A stretch of DNA of 64,000 nt from Ursus arctos. Lineage: Eukaryota; Chordata; Mammalia; Carnivora; Ursidae. The stretch is taken from assembly GCF_023065955.2 (NCBI RefSeq), contig NW_026623050.1:27209919-27273918 (forward strand), read 5' to 3'. A program made the translations under genes and the position numbers. Under the pieces are notes generated by a model. That model was not told where the DNA came from. It did not search any database and worked only from the letters and a program-made list of their open reading frames with translations. Numbering within the stretch: position 1 is the stretch's first letter; each line of letters starts with the position of its first letter. Positions 51,723 through 64,000 of this stretch are shown here, in pieces.

Positions 51723-54359
51723 GTCCTGATATCCACTGACTTGTGTACATTTACCTTCTAGTTTGCTTTTTGTCATCTTTCTCCTTTTCCTGCCAAGGGA
51801 CAGGAAAGGTGGGCTGCATTTCAGTTGGAATTTCCAAATGATGACACTAGGTATGCAGAGCTCTAAATTTCAGAGATTCCCCAGACCTTTCCTGAGTGGG
51901 TGAACTGGCCATAGCTAAACTGTGAGTGGGTGGTGGGGATGCCCGCGGCTTCCAGACCATTTGGGGTTGTGCGAACAAAGTAGAGAGACAGTCCTCAGGC
52001 TGCAGGAGGGAGATCCATGTCAGGTTCCCCAGAGATGTGTCATCCGAGGCGAGCACAGAACCCTGGGTGTCTGGCTTTCTCACAGCTTTATTTTTGCTTT
52101 CTCCTGTAGCATTTCAGCAGGACGTATCTTACACAAGTGTCCCTTCATCGGGGCTTTGGCCCTTCATAAGATGGCACGTCATAGTGCTTTTCACAGATTC
52201 TGCTCCTCGGAGAGGAGAAGCACCGAGAACATCTGGCTGTAAGTGTGCATGGGGCTGGAGCAGGTGCGCATGGGGCTGGTGGTCTGGCCACCCTGGGCCC
52301 AATGCGAGGTCCTCTCCATTCCATGTTGACAGTTGGATGCACATGGAGAAGTAGGTGTGTTAAAAACGGCAACGTGATTTATGTTTCATTAGATTATTTA
52401 CACCAAACCTGAATTGTTTAAAAATTAACTTTTCTTTTTGGAATGGAAGGAAACTCATCAACCATTTTTTTTCTTTTGTTCAGAAAGTCATGGTTGAATT
52501 GGCAGCACATTTCACTGGAATCCTCCATTCGATGAGCTCTGTAAATACATCAGCCTTTGATAGGATCATCAGAACACTCAGGTGTTTACTATGAGCCCAT
52601 CTGTTTCTGGGGAGTTTTCCAATGGGGCATTTCTAAGCCTTACCGTGACCTCTTCATGCTCCTTGGTCTGTTTCTATTTTCCTTCTATCAGGGTCCATTT
52701 TGTTTACTAATTAGAAATTACCCATTTCCTCTAGGCTTCCAGTGTTCTCTTATTTGATTTTTAGAATTTTTAAAAATGTTATTTGAAGTAAAATTGGCAA
52801 CGCAGGGCTTAAACTCAGGGCCCTCAGATCAAGACCTTAGCTGAGATCAAGAGTCCGAGGCTTAACCTGTTGAGCCACCCAGGCGCCCCACTCTTATTGG
52901 ACTTTGAATCTCTATTCTGTTTCTATTTTTTCCAGAACCATCACAGTTAATGAACCAAGACTGATAACTTATTACTAACTGAAGTTCAGATTGTGTCGGT
53001 TTCCCTGTGTTCTGCCTTTGCTGCTCCAGGGTCCCATGTGGGGCAGCACATGACAGGTGGTCATCACGTTTCTTCAGGCTATTCTTGGCTCTGACAGTTT
53101 CTGAGATGTGCCTTGTTTCAGTGACCTTGACAGTGTTGAGGAGGAAATGTCAGATGTTTTGTGCATTTAGCTCCACCTCTGTGGTGGGTGCTGAGTGTCT
53201 ACATCAAGCATTTGGAATTCTTGTGCATTGTTTTCTACTCATTACAAAAAAAAAAGTCTATGTAATAAGTTATTTTTACCACCGTGAACCCTGGGTAGTT
53301 ATTATAGGCTTTGGTTTTATTCCAGCAGCAGGCTGTGTAGTTGATATTTGTTAGTACAAATATCAATTAGAAAAAGAAAAGGTAGGAAGAGTCCTGAATG
53401 TTTAAGTAATTGATGAATTAGACCAACGACAGGTTGTGTGTGCGTGTGTGTGTGAGATTGATTTTCAGGTAATGGTTCAGCTTTTTGTAGGGCCTCTGAG
53501 AGAACCCAGGTGAGCCTTTCAAGTAGTTGGTATCTGTTCTCAGAACTCAGGAATCTCTTAATCCAACAATCAATCTGGTAAACTTTGAGGTCTTGAAGAG
53601 TTTCAGTCCTCGGAGACCATGTCACAAACCCTTGTGAGTATAGGCATTCTAGGGTATGCTCAGAGCCCTCATTAGCTGGTGCCAGCATGTGATGATTTCA
53701 GACAGCATTTCTCTAAGAAGTACCTCTTGGGTCTGTGTCCATGTCAGTTCCCTACACTTCCTTACACTAGTTATGTGATCAGTGGGTTTCAGGATAATCC
53801 CCACATGTGATTTCTGTTCTTTCCTACCAGTCCTATCTATTTCTGATCTTCTTCCTTTATGGTAGGGGTTGGGAAGCAACCTGTGTGGTGTAGGAAGGGG
53901 TGTGGTAGTTGTCTGCCTTCAGAGGACCTAATGATGCCTAGAAATTGTACTGTAGTTTGAGATCCTCGGCCCTAACTTAGGTCAATTATCCATCCTTTGA
54001 GCGTCAGGAATTCCATCACTTGACTTGGATGCTCGTCTGTTCTCCATGTTGTCTTCAGAAATAAGGATGTCATCCATCTAGGGAAAATTGGCTTATGCAT
54101 GTTTTTGTTTTAGGAAAGGCCTGGAGGTTCCTGAAAATCATACTGTGGAGCACCCTTTCCTGTGCTTTCTGGCCATCAGTAAATCTTTTGTGAAATACTC
54201 GTTTTTAATTAGATGGTCTTTTTATGGTTCATGAGTAGCAATTCTTTATTGATAAGTCTTTGTCAGTGTGTGTATTGCAAATCTTTACCTCCCAGTCTAT
54301 GGCTCACCTTTTCATTTTCCTAGTGGTCAAAAGATAGGGAGAGATGTCACATATTTAAG
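51723..54359. other. Intergenic DNA, nothing convincing except one short SINE
   Basis: No gene recognised. Short frames at 51847-52372 and 53317-53879 show no domain. Confidence 0.5.
52773..52889 (-). mobile_element. CAN-SINE, short form
   Basis: Antisense copy with AGGGCTTAAACTCAGGGCCC and TTGAGCCACCCAGGCGCCCC. Confidence 0.88.
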
Positions 54360-54488
54360 GGGAGTGTGAGAGGGAGAAGCAGGCTTCCCACTGAGCAGGA
54401 AGCCCAATGCAGGGCTCCATCGCAGGACCCTGGGATCATGACCAGAGCCAAAGGCAGATGCTTAACAGCTGAGCCATCCAGGCACCCC
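54360..54488 (-). mobile_element. CAN-SINE, 3'-truncated
   Basis: Antisense head and body, GAGGGAGAAGCAGGCTTCCC to GAGCCATCCAGGCACCCC. The A-rich tail is missing. Confidence 0.88.
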
Positions 54489-54529
54489 CCACTGAATTCT
54501 TTTAAGTGGTTAGTACAATCTGTGGCCTA

Positions 54530-54970
54530 CCCTAAGATCGACATGTTCTACATTTTCTTCCAGAAACTGTCGAATGTGAAGCTACAATCCATCTCAAATT
54601 TCTCAATTCCATGTTTCATTCTAAGAGGGTATTTATAGACTCTTTTGGATTTTCTATGTACACAATCCTATCTGCGAGTAGTCACAATTATCCCCTCCAT
54701 TCTTACACTTTTGGTTTCTCTTGCAGTATAACACTGGGTAGATTCTCCAATGCAATGCTGAATAGAGTCTCACTGTTTGGAAATTTTAATGTGCCTTTCT
54801 CAATATCTGATAGAAAAAGCAGACAAAACATTGGTAACAAACGTGACCTAATTGACATCTATGGAACATTCCATAATAAGCGCAGAATACATTATTTTCC
54901 AGTGGTCACAGACTATTTACCCAAACAGATGATATGTTGGGCCATAAATCATGTCTACATTTTAAAATCC
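54530..54970. mobile_element. LINE-1 fragment pair in opposed orientation
   Basis: 54530-54770 is antisense reverse-transcriptase-region L1. About 54775-54965 is sense endonuclease-region L1 (GNFNVPFSISDRKSRQ, DLIDIYGTFHNKR). The frame running across both is therefore not a gene. Confidence 0.65.
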
Positions 54971-56384
54971 TGAAATTAAATAGATTCTATTCTTAGGGTA
55001 CCAAGGAATAGAGCCCTAGTCCTCATGAAAAGAAGACCTAGGAAGTCCCTCCATATTTAAAAATTCAATGTAACTTTGCTGCATATCCTAAGGGTCAAAG
55101 AGGGACTCGTAATGGATATTTGCCACCTTTTCTACATCAGGGCTCACACACAATGGCCCTTTGTCTCTGAAGGGCACTGACTATCCTAACGTAGACAGGA
55201 GTTAAGCCTCCTATCAGAGTTCTGCATGTCCCAGCCACACCTGGCAGCCTTGGCCTGTGTCCCCCCCCCCCCACCTCCCTCCAGCTGTCCTTTCTGGTGG
55301 CATTGAGTTAAGGGAGTCAACATAGCCATATGGAGATGGGAAGCTCCCCACTCCTAGTGATGATGGTGCTATTGTCCCCACCAGTCTAACAACATGATTT
55401 CTGAGAGAATTACGACACAATAGCAGCTTCTTGACCTTCCTTAAGGTTTGAAAATCATCTTGTGAGTCATCTTTTCAAAAAATGGTTTCAACATGTGTTC
55501 TTTTCTCTGGAAAAGAAATAGACCCAATGGTAATTAAGGCTTCCTGAGCACTTGCTTTTGGGAGACTCCATACTGGCTCTGTGTAGCATTCTCCCTCTTA
55601 AACTTCTAAACTAGGGTGTAGATAGAATGAGTCCCATTTTCTAGATGGATAGACAAGGACTCAGAGATGGTATGAATTACAGAGGATTTTAGTGTCAGAA
55701 ACCTAAGTGGGATCTCCAAACTGACTCCAAATCCCTTGTTCTTCCATACAGGGTACCATTTCGCTCTTCCCTCTCATCTTGTCAATCTGGAAACCTAGGA
55801 AGTATTAGGATTTTCTTGTTGTGTGGCCAACTGGAACGAATTCAGCTGCCCTTTTCACCTCTGTCCACCATGATCATGAAGATAATTATCTCAGTGGAGG
55901 ACCTTTGAGTAAGAGCCTTAAAGATCCCTAGGAATAGAGATATTATACTATTTTTCTGATATTAAAGTGACTGAAAGAACTATCCTTTTTTAATTGATGG
56001 AGGCTCTGGTCTGTTCAGAGTGTGCTGTAAGGTCGGAAATAGTATTTGAAAACACTCAGCCTCTTCTACAGAGTGAGACAATGCCTCTAAAGATTGCTAA
56101 AATATTCCCTTACCTCTGATTATTTACTTCCCAACCATCATAGTGTTTCTATGTTAGGATTATGATTTCCATGAGGCAAAAGTTGCAGAGAAAGAACTTA
56201 GTGTATCCAGGGACACTTTCGTGTTGTGACAGTGAGCTATTCTGTTGTATTCTGTAGTCCAAGGGAATCGTGCCAGACATCTCCAAGATGTCTAAAATTC
56301 TGACTGTAAATGATCTCTATGCTTCAGAGATTTGGGCAGGACAAGGGGATGAGTCCAGAGACCGTGAACGCCTCTGTTACCTGT
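54971..56384. other. Intergenic DNA, nothing recognised
   Basis: No coding signal or repeat family seen, apart from a poly(C) run at 55261-55272. Confidence 0.5.
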
Positions 56385-57000
56385 GTTGACCATGGAGCAG
56401 GGAACCTTCTGTAGGGGTCCTTTTGATGTCCCTGTACTATGTGAAAGGTGCTTTCGTCTCAAGTTCCTCCATTTGGTAGTGATGATAAGGATAAGAGTAA
56501 TTTTTATCTCATACCATCTGTGGGCCCTGAACTTGGCCTCCCAGGGAAGCTCTCCTTTAACATTTTACCCAGCTCCAAATGACCGGGCAAACCCTCAAAG
56601 CATGGGCCCTATTTCTGCCCCCTTCACATATTGTCCATCTGCTTCAAAAAGAAAAAGAGAACCAAAAAATGCCTTTGCCAACATCAAGATGAGAACACAA
56701 AAGAACCTCTCTGGCTCCCATAAGATTAAAGTCACACTGACTTGTACATACTGAAAACATAAGAAAAAGTCTGTCACTTTCTGGAGTCTTCTTCCTCATC
56801 ATGATGTGTAACTGTACGTAACACAAAACAGAATGAATATATAACCCTGCCCTAAATGTTCCTTACCTTAAGCAATCCCTTCTTTGTGAAGATTGTGTCT
56901 CCCAGGCTGCTGTCCTGACTAGGGTTTGAATAAAACTCTCTTCCTTTCTCTCTAAAATGTTTTAAAACGTTCCTTCATTTAGTGTCGACAATAACACTAT
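56385..57000 (+). mobile_element. Possible solo LTR of an endogenous retrovirus
   Basis: The 3' part has a TATA-like AATATATAACCCTGCCC at about 56835, GTTTGAATAAAACTCTCTTC (poly(A) signal plus U5-like tract) at about 56925, and an end near GTGTCGACA at 56991. No viral genes lie beside it. The 5' edge is uncertain. Confidence 0.4.
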
Positions 57001-59140
57001 ATTTTCTTTTCAAGTGAAAAATAAATTCCTGGTTCACAACCGCGACAGCACAGAAGGCCGGCTGTTCCTCCTGGCCCCTTCCCTGCAGAACCAAGCATGT
57101 GTATATTGATTCCAGCACAAATGGGCTCATCCTAGAAGGATGCTTTGAAGGTCTGAGAAGCACTATCCATTCCATGGGTGAGACAAGAAAGTGAAGCTAT
57201 TCCCGCTTGGGGCATTCCTTTTGGGGCTTAAAATTGCCTTGGACATGCATGAAAGCATTGCGTTTCCTAAAGCCCAATGCTGGAACAGTCTGAGAGCAGC
57301 TGACCTTGCCAGGAACCAGGCAAACCCCTGCAGGGAGGGATGGTGCAGAAGGGAAGGGGCAGGGCTCTGAGGGTGGTCTGCACCTAGAGGGGTCCGCGGA
57401 AGGGGCCGTGTATGTGTGTGTGTGTGTGTATGTGTTTGGGGCCCTGCTCGTAATCCCAGTAATGCCTGCGCAGAGCGCTGAGCCAAGGAGGCGCCTCCTG
57501 GACCCCCTGCACTCCCAGAGTTGTGAGTCATGGGGGCGGTTGCCTGGCATTCAAGGGGCTGGAAGCACCACACTCCCCAACCAATCACCCTGTGGGGGTG
57601 GAGCTACGTCTCTGTGGGTGGACCCGGAGCAGCCCTAGGACACAGACCGGGAGCTAAGGAAGGAGAGCTCTGAGAGAGTGGACCTGTGGAGTTCCTGGCT
57701 GAGTGAGTGCATGCTATGTGCCCGTATTGGGGGGGGTCTGGGAGGAGGGGCACCCCTTGTGAGAGGTGGGGTTCTGGAAGGGCATGTGGAGGGAGTTCAT
57801 TGTGGAAACTCAGGTGAATTTACTTTTTCCCTTGAAAGTCTCTTCTGCCTAGTCTCCGTCAACTGGCCATAAGCCCCAGACCCAGGAACTTCAGGGCACC
57901 CGCTCAGCAGAGCTTTTGTGGGATGGGTCGCAGAGTCTATTCCAGGGTTTCCCATGTTCCCCAGCAAGAGCGAGAGTAAGGACTGCACGGTCCCCAACTT
58001 CAGTGGGGTGCCCCCTGTCCCCCGACACAGTGCAGGTAATGGACCTTGAGCAGTTCCCTGTTCCCTCAGGCACAGGTGTGGCGCTAGGAAGCCCCAGAGC
58101 CCTTACCCAACTTCAGCATTGTGCTCCCTGTTCCCTGGGAATGGTGACAATGGGCTGGAAGATAATTACTACTAAAAGACAAGTCTGTGTTTCCCCTTCT
58201 CCCAGAAACCGCAGCAGCTGTGCAGGCTTTAGGTCCGAGGAGCCGCCTTCTCCCCAGCTGACAGCACTTCTCTGCTCTGGCTCAAGTCCCGAGGTTTTGA
58301 ACGTCTGCATCTGAGTCAGTCAGGCAGCTTGACATGGGACGCCAGGGTTCAGAGAAAGCGGCAGGTCCATTTGGAGAAATGTCATATCCACGTCAGGACT
58401 GGGGGTAACACCTCTCATTAACCCACCATCTCCTGGGCTTTTCTCTTTTGTCTAGTTGAGGCATGAAGAAATTCTTAAGTAATAGTTGTCAGCGTTCTGG
58501 ATTTGGTGAAGGAGGTACTTAGTTTCTGAGCTTGGAGCACTTTGCAGGGGATCCCATTTTCTCTGTTCATTGACTGCTTATGAATGTATTTTGAACAGCT
58601 GTTTCCTAGAAACACTCTTTCATTAGAAAGGGAAGGTGAGATTTACTCTTTGTGTATTTTTAAGATATACATCTAACAGTGTTTATTCAGTTGGGCCTAA
58701 GATATGGGTGAGTGGCCACCATTTAGAGTTAGATGGCTTTTTGTCGTCAGATACAGATAAGGATGATGTCTTGTCATTTGCCAAAGGTGATGTTTCATCA
58801 CTAATTAGTCTTTTCATCCCAAGAGTTACAATGAGGGTCGAGGGAAAATTCAAAATTATTCAAAGCAGCCTTTTCCTGTTTAAAAGTTAAGCTTGACTAT
58901 CTAGCTTTACTAGATGTATCCTCTCGATATTTTGAGGTGCCATATTCTCTCTGTCGTTTCTTTGGTGGTGGAGTCAGAAGGAGAGTCTCTGGGAATTCCT
59001 CTGGATAGAGGCATGCTGGTGGCTTCAAGGAGCTTGGCGACAGGAGCCCTGGGCTGAGTTCTGGAACTGCTTGCCCGACGCTGGGTGAGTCAGGTTATCC
59101 CACAGAGTTTCTGTTTCCTCCTTATGAGATTACTGGAAGG
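57001..59140. other. Intergenic DNA with a GC-rich block
   Basis: 57440-57670 is richer in G/C, has several CpGs and contains CCAATCACC at about 57580. No exon with a known product follows. The rest shows nothing. Confidence 0.45.
57407..57436. repeat. (TG)n microsatellite, short
   Basis: About 12 TG-like units beside a GC-rich block. Confidence 0.9.
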
Positions 59141-59143
59141 TGA

Positions 59144-59493
59144 CATAAGTCAAGCAGAGAAAGGCAATGATCATACAGTTTCACTCATTTATGGAACATA
59201 AGAAATAGCAGGGAGATCAGTAGGAGAAGGAAGGGAAGAATGAAGGGTGGGGTAAACAGAAGGGGGAATGAACCACAAAAGACTATGGACTCTGGGAAAC
59301 AAACTGAGGGCTTCAGAGGGGAGGGGTGGGGGATTGGGATAGGCCGGTGATGGGTATTAAGGAGGGCATGTATTGCATGGAGCCTTGGGTGTTCTACACA
59401 AACAATGAATCATGGAACACTACATCAAAAACTAAGGATGTAGTGTATGGTGACTAACATAACATAATAAAAAATTTTAAAAAAAGAAAAAAA
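59144..59493 (+). mobile_element. 5'-truncated LINE-1 3' end
   Basis: Last ORF2 codons and 3' UTR (AACATAATAAAAAATTTTAA tail). TGGAAGGT lies on both sides as a probable target duplication. Confidence 0.9.
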
Positions 59494-62049
59494 TTGATGG
59501 AAGGTCATATCTATGGAAAGTCTTTTTACACAGAAACTGTTCTGCCTAGTGAAGAACAACTAAAAACGAGGTGATTTGGGGTGTAAAATTCTGTAATAAT
59601 AATTTAAAACTCCCTGTCCTAGGGATATGGCATTTTATTGCATAAGGAGGCCTGAGAAGGCTGCAATGAAAGATTGAGATCTCAGAACACGTTCATGTTC
59701 CATGTATACATCACTTAACAGTTTGCACAGGTAGGAAGGTAAGTGGAGATAAATATGAAAGAAAGGGAAAGAAGGTGTGAACCATTCATTAGGTAGCCTT
59801 CTCCCTTTCTCAGGAAAGCCTTGGGCCAGTGTAATTTTGGAAGAAGAGGGGAATCCTGGAGCTTTGCAGCAGATGGGAGTTCCAGGTCTGGGTAGAGGTG
59901 ACAGGGGTCCCAGAGGAGAGCTGAGTGCATTCTGTAGCAGGGTGTGGGCAGGACGGGTTCCAGCGGTGGCTGTGAGTCTCCCGTGTGACTGTTGTGACAG
60001 GTGAGGGCTGTTAGCAGGTTCCTGGCTGAGGACAGGTGAGGCACAGGTGGAGAGCTGGCCGAGCCCCTTCTTCAGGGCAACCAGCCTCACCAAACACACA
60101 CAGCTTCATCGTCTGTCCCTGTCACTCCAATTCAGACTGTCAGAGTTGCCAGGCCGAGATGTTTGGTGCTGCTTCCTTCCTTGCATGCGTGAGAAGTTTC
60201 AAACCTGAGGTGATGGACATGGTGGGTCCTCAGAACATCTGTCACTCTTTTATTTCCTGCTCTACTTTCCATCAGTGAAGTGAATCAGACCTGCTAGTGG
60301 ATGTCTGTGCGTTTTTATTTTCTGGTTTAATTGAACAATGGGAAAAGTCTTCTGAAATATTAAAGGAATCCTTTGTGGGTGTTCATGTTTTTCTCTTCTG
60401 CGAGCCACATTCCGATATGAGAAATTATTTGTTAAACAGCCTCAGAGCTGTCACAGGGTTTGGTGGCCTTTGTGAGAGGGAGAAAGGGAGAAGGAGTGTA
60501 GGTTCTCTAGGATCTCAGGGAGTGCCACATTGTGCTCCCAAAGGAAATGGAGCCTCCTGTTAGCTTTCCCAAGGGGAGGGGCCCTTACCTGGAGGCCCAT
60601 CCTGGGCTCTGGAAGCTTGACCTGGTGAGTCACTTGCGACTTGAGCTGGGGAACTGATGAAGAAAATGAATGCTGGCAGTTGCCTGTATCCTTTGGACTC
60701 AGACAATTCCATGTAGCAAAGGAACTCTTCACCCATGAGGCATGTTGGCATCCCTGAGGATGTGGGGTTTGCTTCATGGGCTGAGGTTGTGTCTTTATCC
60801 TTATCTAGACCAGAGCCATGTTGTCTGGCTATGGAGATCCAGACCCTTAGGTGACCATGTCATCATCATTATCATTATTATTATTTATTATCATCATTAT
60901 TATTATTTATTATTATTATTTTAACAAAGCAATAGAGACATTGACTTCGAGGTAAAAATACTGAAAGGAACAACACAAGGTCAAATATATACGTGATGAT
61001 TGAACTTGTGGTGTCTCTCACTGGTGTGGGTTTTGTAGGGCTGCCCGGATGAGAAAGACCAAGGAATTCTATGTGGATAGAAGTGTGCTGTGCACAGGGA
61101 GTGTTTTATTCCATCAGTTGACTTCTCTCTCTGAAGGGAAAATAGAGTGGTGTCTGGAGCTGGGTTTCTGATTGGAAGGACTGGGAGGCCAGTGAATTGA
61201 AAGAGCAGTGTTCATGCTGACATGGTGCTCAGTGCCCAGTGAGCGAAGGTTGGAAGCTTGGACTCAGAAGCGTTGGTGTTCAGGGAAGATGTTGTCTGAG
61301 TTTGCAGCACATCGAGTCACTTGGCTGGTCTGCCTAATTGGGCCAGTTTCTTCCTTTCTAAGGCCAGCTTGAAAGTGGCTTGCAACCCTAGGGCATTTGC
61401 GGAGTAGTCTGCATGGGACCCCTGTCTGGGCCAGTGTAGACACAACCCAGGGAATTCCAGAGCTAATGATGAGCACGTTTGTGAGGCTGGAGTTTGCTTC
61501 TCTGTGACAGGGATTGAGCTGGAGTGCAAAGAAGTCCTTGGGTCTTAGGACTCACTGAGAGGGTCCGAGCCTGGCAGGGTGGCCGGATCAGATGTCTGTT
61601 TCCCAGCACCTTGGCCAGAGGGAGATTTGGACCCTGGGAAGCATCTCTGCTCAGCTTTTTTGGGTGAGCACCTCAGGGAAGGGGAGGAAGCGTGTGTGCT
61701 CACCTGTCATTGAGGAAGCTCCCTGGTTTCAGGTTTTGTGTGCAGGTGGATTCCTCGTATGGCTCCCTTTCCTGATGGTGTTCAGGGTGCAAGAGGTGGG
61801 TGGACCCCTTGTCCTGGGCATCCCAGCTGTGCAGGAGCCCCCGGGCCACCTTTTCCCCTGGGGATTTGGACCAGGAAATTGGGGGGAGTTGGTGGTGAAG
61901 CCATCAGTTTATGCCTCAGTTTCTTCCCTGCTGAGATGGAGTGGAGACTATAATAAGTGCTATGGAAATATAAAGCAGGAGACAGGGCTGGGGATGCTGA
62001 AGGGGAGGTGGGGTGGTGTTTGCTATTCACATAGGGGCCAGGTGGTACT
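59494..62049. other. Intergenic DNA, nothing recognised
   Basis: G/C-moderate DNA with overlapping short frames on both strands and one ATT-type microsatellite. No domain, known exon or SINE seen. Confidence 0.5.
60862..60922. repeat. ATT/ATC-rich microsatellite
   Basis: Imperfect repeats of ATCATT and ATTATT over about 60 bp. Confidence 0.9.
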
Positions 62050-62530
62050 TCACTAGGAGGGTGATACTTGAGACAAGATCTAAAGAAGATCAGTGATATC
62101 ACATCAAGAGCCCTCTAAATAGAAGGGGAAGCATGTGCAAAGGCCCCGGGGCGAGACCATACCAGGTGTACGCAGGAGCAGCAAGAAGGCCCTGTGGCCA
62201 CAGCAGACAGCATAGGACATGACCTCAGGGAGGTGACAGTGTGACAGAAAGTCATTGCAGGCCTGTGACCCCATGGGACCCTGTTTTGGTGGGCCATCCT
62301 GGCTGCAGTGTTGAGAACAGATGCCAGACGGTTGAGGATGGGCAAGGGAGGTCAATGATGATGCTTTTCCAGGAACTCAGGCAAGAGATGGGTTCCAGCA
62401 TGGACCAGACAGGGGGTCTCGGAAGGAGTGGTTAGTCCTATTCTGGGTACATCTTAATGATGGAGCTCACAGGGTTTCTTGACAGCTTAGATATCAGGGA
62501 TGGGAGAAAAGAGGAACTGGGGTAACTCCC
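62050..62530 (+). repeat. Old dispersed repeat, family not assigned
   Basis: Contains GAAGCATGTGCAAAGGCCC, CAGGAGCAGCAAGAAGGCCC, TTGAGAACAGATGCCAGACG and GAGATGGGTTCCAGC, a pattern common in mammalian intergenic DNA. Similar stretches lie at about 130-330, 14490-14700, 15330-15530 and 17560-18330. Confidence 0.4.
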
Positions 62531-62689
62531 AGCTGTTGTGGGTTGTCCTGAGCAAGGGGAAGGAGAAGGTTTCTGGGGGTAGGAGGTAGTCTGTGTTCTG
62601 CATGCTGAGGAAGAGGCCTTTCCTGGGGGATCTGCTGATGTTTGTATCCGGGAGAACCTTTCACATGTCCTCCCTCAGCAACGCTCAAG

Positions 62690-63080
62690 TACAGGTATCC
62701 CCCACTTTTTAAAAGTTCATGGGAAGACACTTGGCTTTTTGGAAAGATCTCCGTTATTATCCGGTTTCACTAATGGGAAGAAACCTGAAGAGGATTTTCC
62801 TCTTATGAAAAGAGTCGAACGGTGAGCATCACGTTCAGCATCTGTTTTGGGGAGAAGCACGACAGAGGCGGCGTGCACCCCAACCAGGTCCTTCCTGGGA
62901 ACCGCTCTCCACGTCCAGCCACCAGCGCTTTGAATTGTGTCTTTGAGCGTCTGCTGTGCTTTATCTCCATGTATTTTCGGCATCCATTAGGAGTTGTGTC
63001 CCGAGGCCTAGAAAAAGGCAAAGAGAAGTCATTTTTGGAGTCTGAGCGTGGTCACTCATTTTTCCGTATAAATTAATGGT
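62690..63080. repeat. Old DNA-transposon-like repeat, family not assigned
   Basis: Starts TACAGGTATCCCCCACTTTT, then AAAAGTTCATGGGAAGACAC and GAAACCTGAAGAGGATTTTC. The pattern is seen in old mammalian non-autonomous repeats. Confidence 0.35.
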
Positions 63081-64000
63081 CATTCCTTTTTTACACCCTT
63101 TCTGCTGTGAAAGATTTCCTAGGAGCTCTGTACTTTCAAAGAGCAGGGGATCCTGTACCCCATCCTGTGGGGTTAGCTTTAGTCTCCATGCTGCACAGAA
63201 CATTCCATGACTGTCGGATTTTCTCACTCAGACACTGCATCTTTGACCACCTTCACCCGTCCTCCCCCCCATTCCCTGAATCAGTGAAACACCCATCTGT
63301 TCTCAGTATCTATGTGTTCAGTATTTTCTTTCCATGTGGTATGTACATGAGAGCATCTGTAATTGCCTTTCTGTGTCTGAGTTCCTCAAGAGGGAGCCCC
63401 ATCAGTCACCTGACATAACACTTCCATGGATCCCCTGTGAGGCGAGGATGATGCCCTGCCCTGGAGGGGGGCCACAGGTCCCCCCCTCAGGAGCCACGTC
63501 TTCCATTTCAGCCTTCTCAGAATGGACCTCTCACAACCAAAACTTGGTTTAGGGGTAAGGCGTAGGAGAATGGGAGTTCTGCTAGGGGGGATGTGTGGAG
63601 AATTTCCACGCTGTGGGGGGTGTTGATGTTGTGGGTTGGGGTGAGTGTCAAGCAGTGGGTTTGAGGCCAGGGGACCAGTGAATGTGGGGGATCGAGGTAA
63701 TTGAGTATGGTAGACATTAGGATTTCTCCCCCTCGACATCCTTTCTGGAGTCCCAAATGAAACGGTTTCTTTCTGGGTGGCATGCTGAGGCCTAAGGTAT
63801 GACTCAGGTTTCTCTAATCTCCATGGCTTTGGAGCCAGACCTCTGGGAGTGGACAACTCAGAACCCAAACTATGATTCGTGTCATGGAGGGGAGGATGGA
63901 AAGCCCGATCAACTGGCTATGTCACCGACTCAGGGGCTGAGTGGCGGGTGTGGGTTGAGGAGAATGTTGGTGTCACGGGTGAGGGACCAGGGTTCCCCTG
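63081..64000. other. Intergenic DNA to window end
   Basis: No gene recognised. 63330-63400 faintly recalls antisense L1 3' sequence (GCCTTTCTGTGTCTGAGTTC). Confidence 0.45.

Noticed and set aside
53317..53879. Two adjoining minus-strand frames (123 and 76 codons)
   Set aside because: No recognisable domain, a (CA)n-encoded His/Thr run and no splice pattern. Probably chance.
54050..54085. Short MDD-like stretch on the minus strand suggesting retroviral reverse transcriptase
   Set aside because: It is only a few residues long, and the flanking sequence shows no further polymerase blocks in order.

Overview
This window is nuclear DNA from a mammal, almost certainly a caniform carnivore and probably an arctoid such as a bear or seal. 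It carries about two dozen copies of the carnivore tRNA-Lys-derived SINE, including a form with a CTGCTCCGCTGGGAGCC body, together with lineage-type LINE-1s and older mammalian repeats (MIR, L2, old L1, MaLR-type LTRs). The species cannot be fixed without a database search.

Two intact genes match the order on human 15q22. LACTB lies on the + strand (coding 5540-20328, six exons). It encodes a 556-residue mitochondrial serine beta-lactamase-like protein with every splice site in place, and it starts in a CpG island. RPS27L lies on the - strand (coding 30882-34145, four exons). It encodes the 84-residue zinc-finger ribosomal protein eS27-like and also starts in a CpG island. The genes converge, and their 3' ends are about 10 kb apart in repeat-rich DNA.

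By region: 1-5400 is intergenic, with MIR, L2, old L1 and SINE copies. 5400-20600 is LACTB, whose 634-bp intron 1 holds a ten-copy 23-bp GC-box minisatellite and whose 9.3-kb intron 5 is full of repeats. 20600-30700 contains two old LTR-like copies, SINEs, a MaLR-type LTR split by a SINE, and a young L1 3' end next to an old L1. 30700-34800 is RPS27L, with a recent 90-bp tandem duplication in intron 3 and a p53-type element in intron 1. 34900-37370 is an old antisense L1 layered with an LTR and SINEs. 38440-40840 is an unprocessed, broken copy of the interleukin-9 receptor gene. 41170-50082 holds two antisense L1s: a near-full-length one with a duplicated promoter/ORF1 segment, and a 5'-truncated one joined to its tail. 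50100-64000 is intergenic, with SINEs, L1 pieces, an LTR-like segment and long stretches in which no gene was recognised.

Nothing here forms an operon-like system. The points of most interest are the IL9R-like relic beside RPS27L, the duplicated L1 promoter, and the GC-box minisatellite inside LACTB. Repeat family names and comparisons with human proteins come from memory, not from a search.
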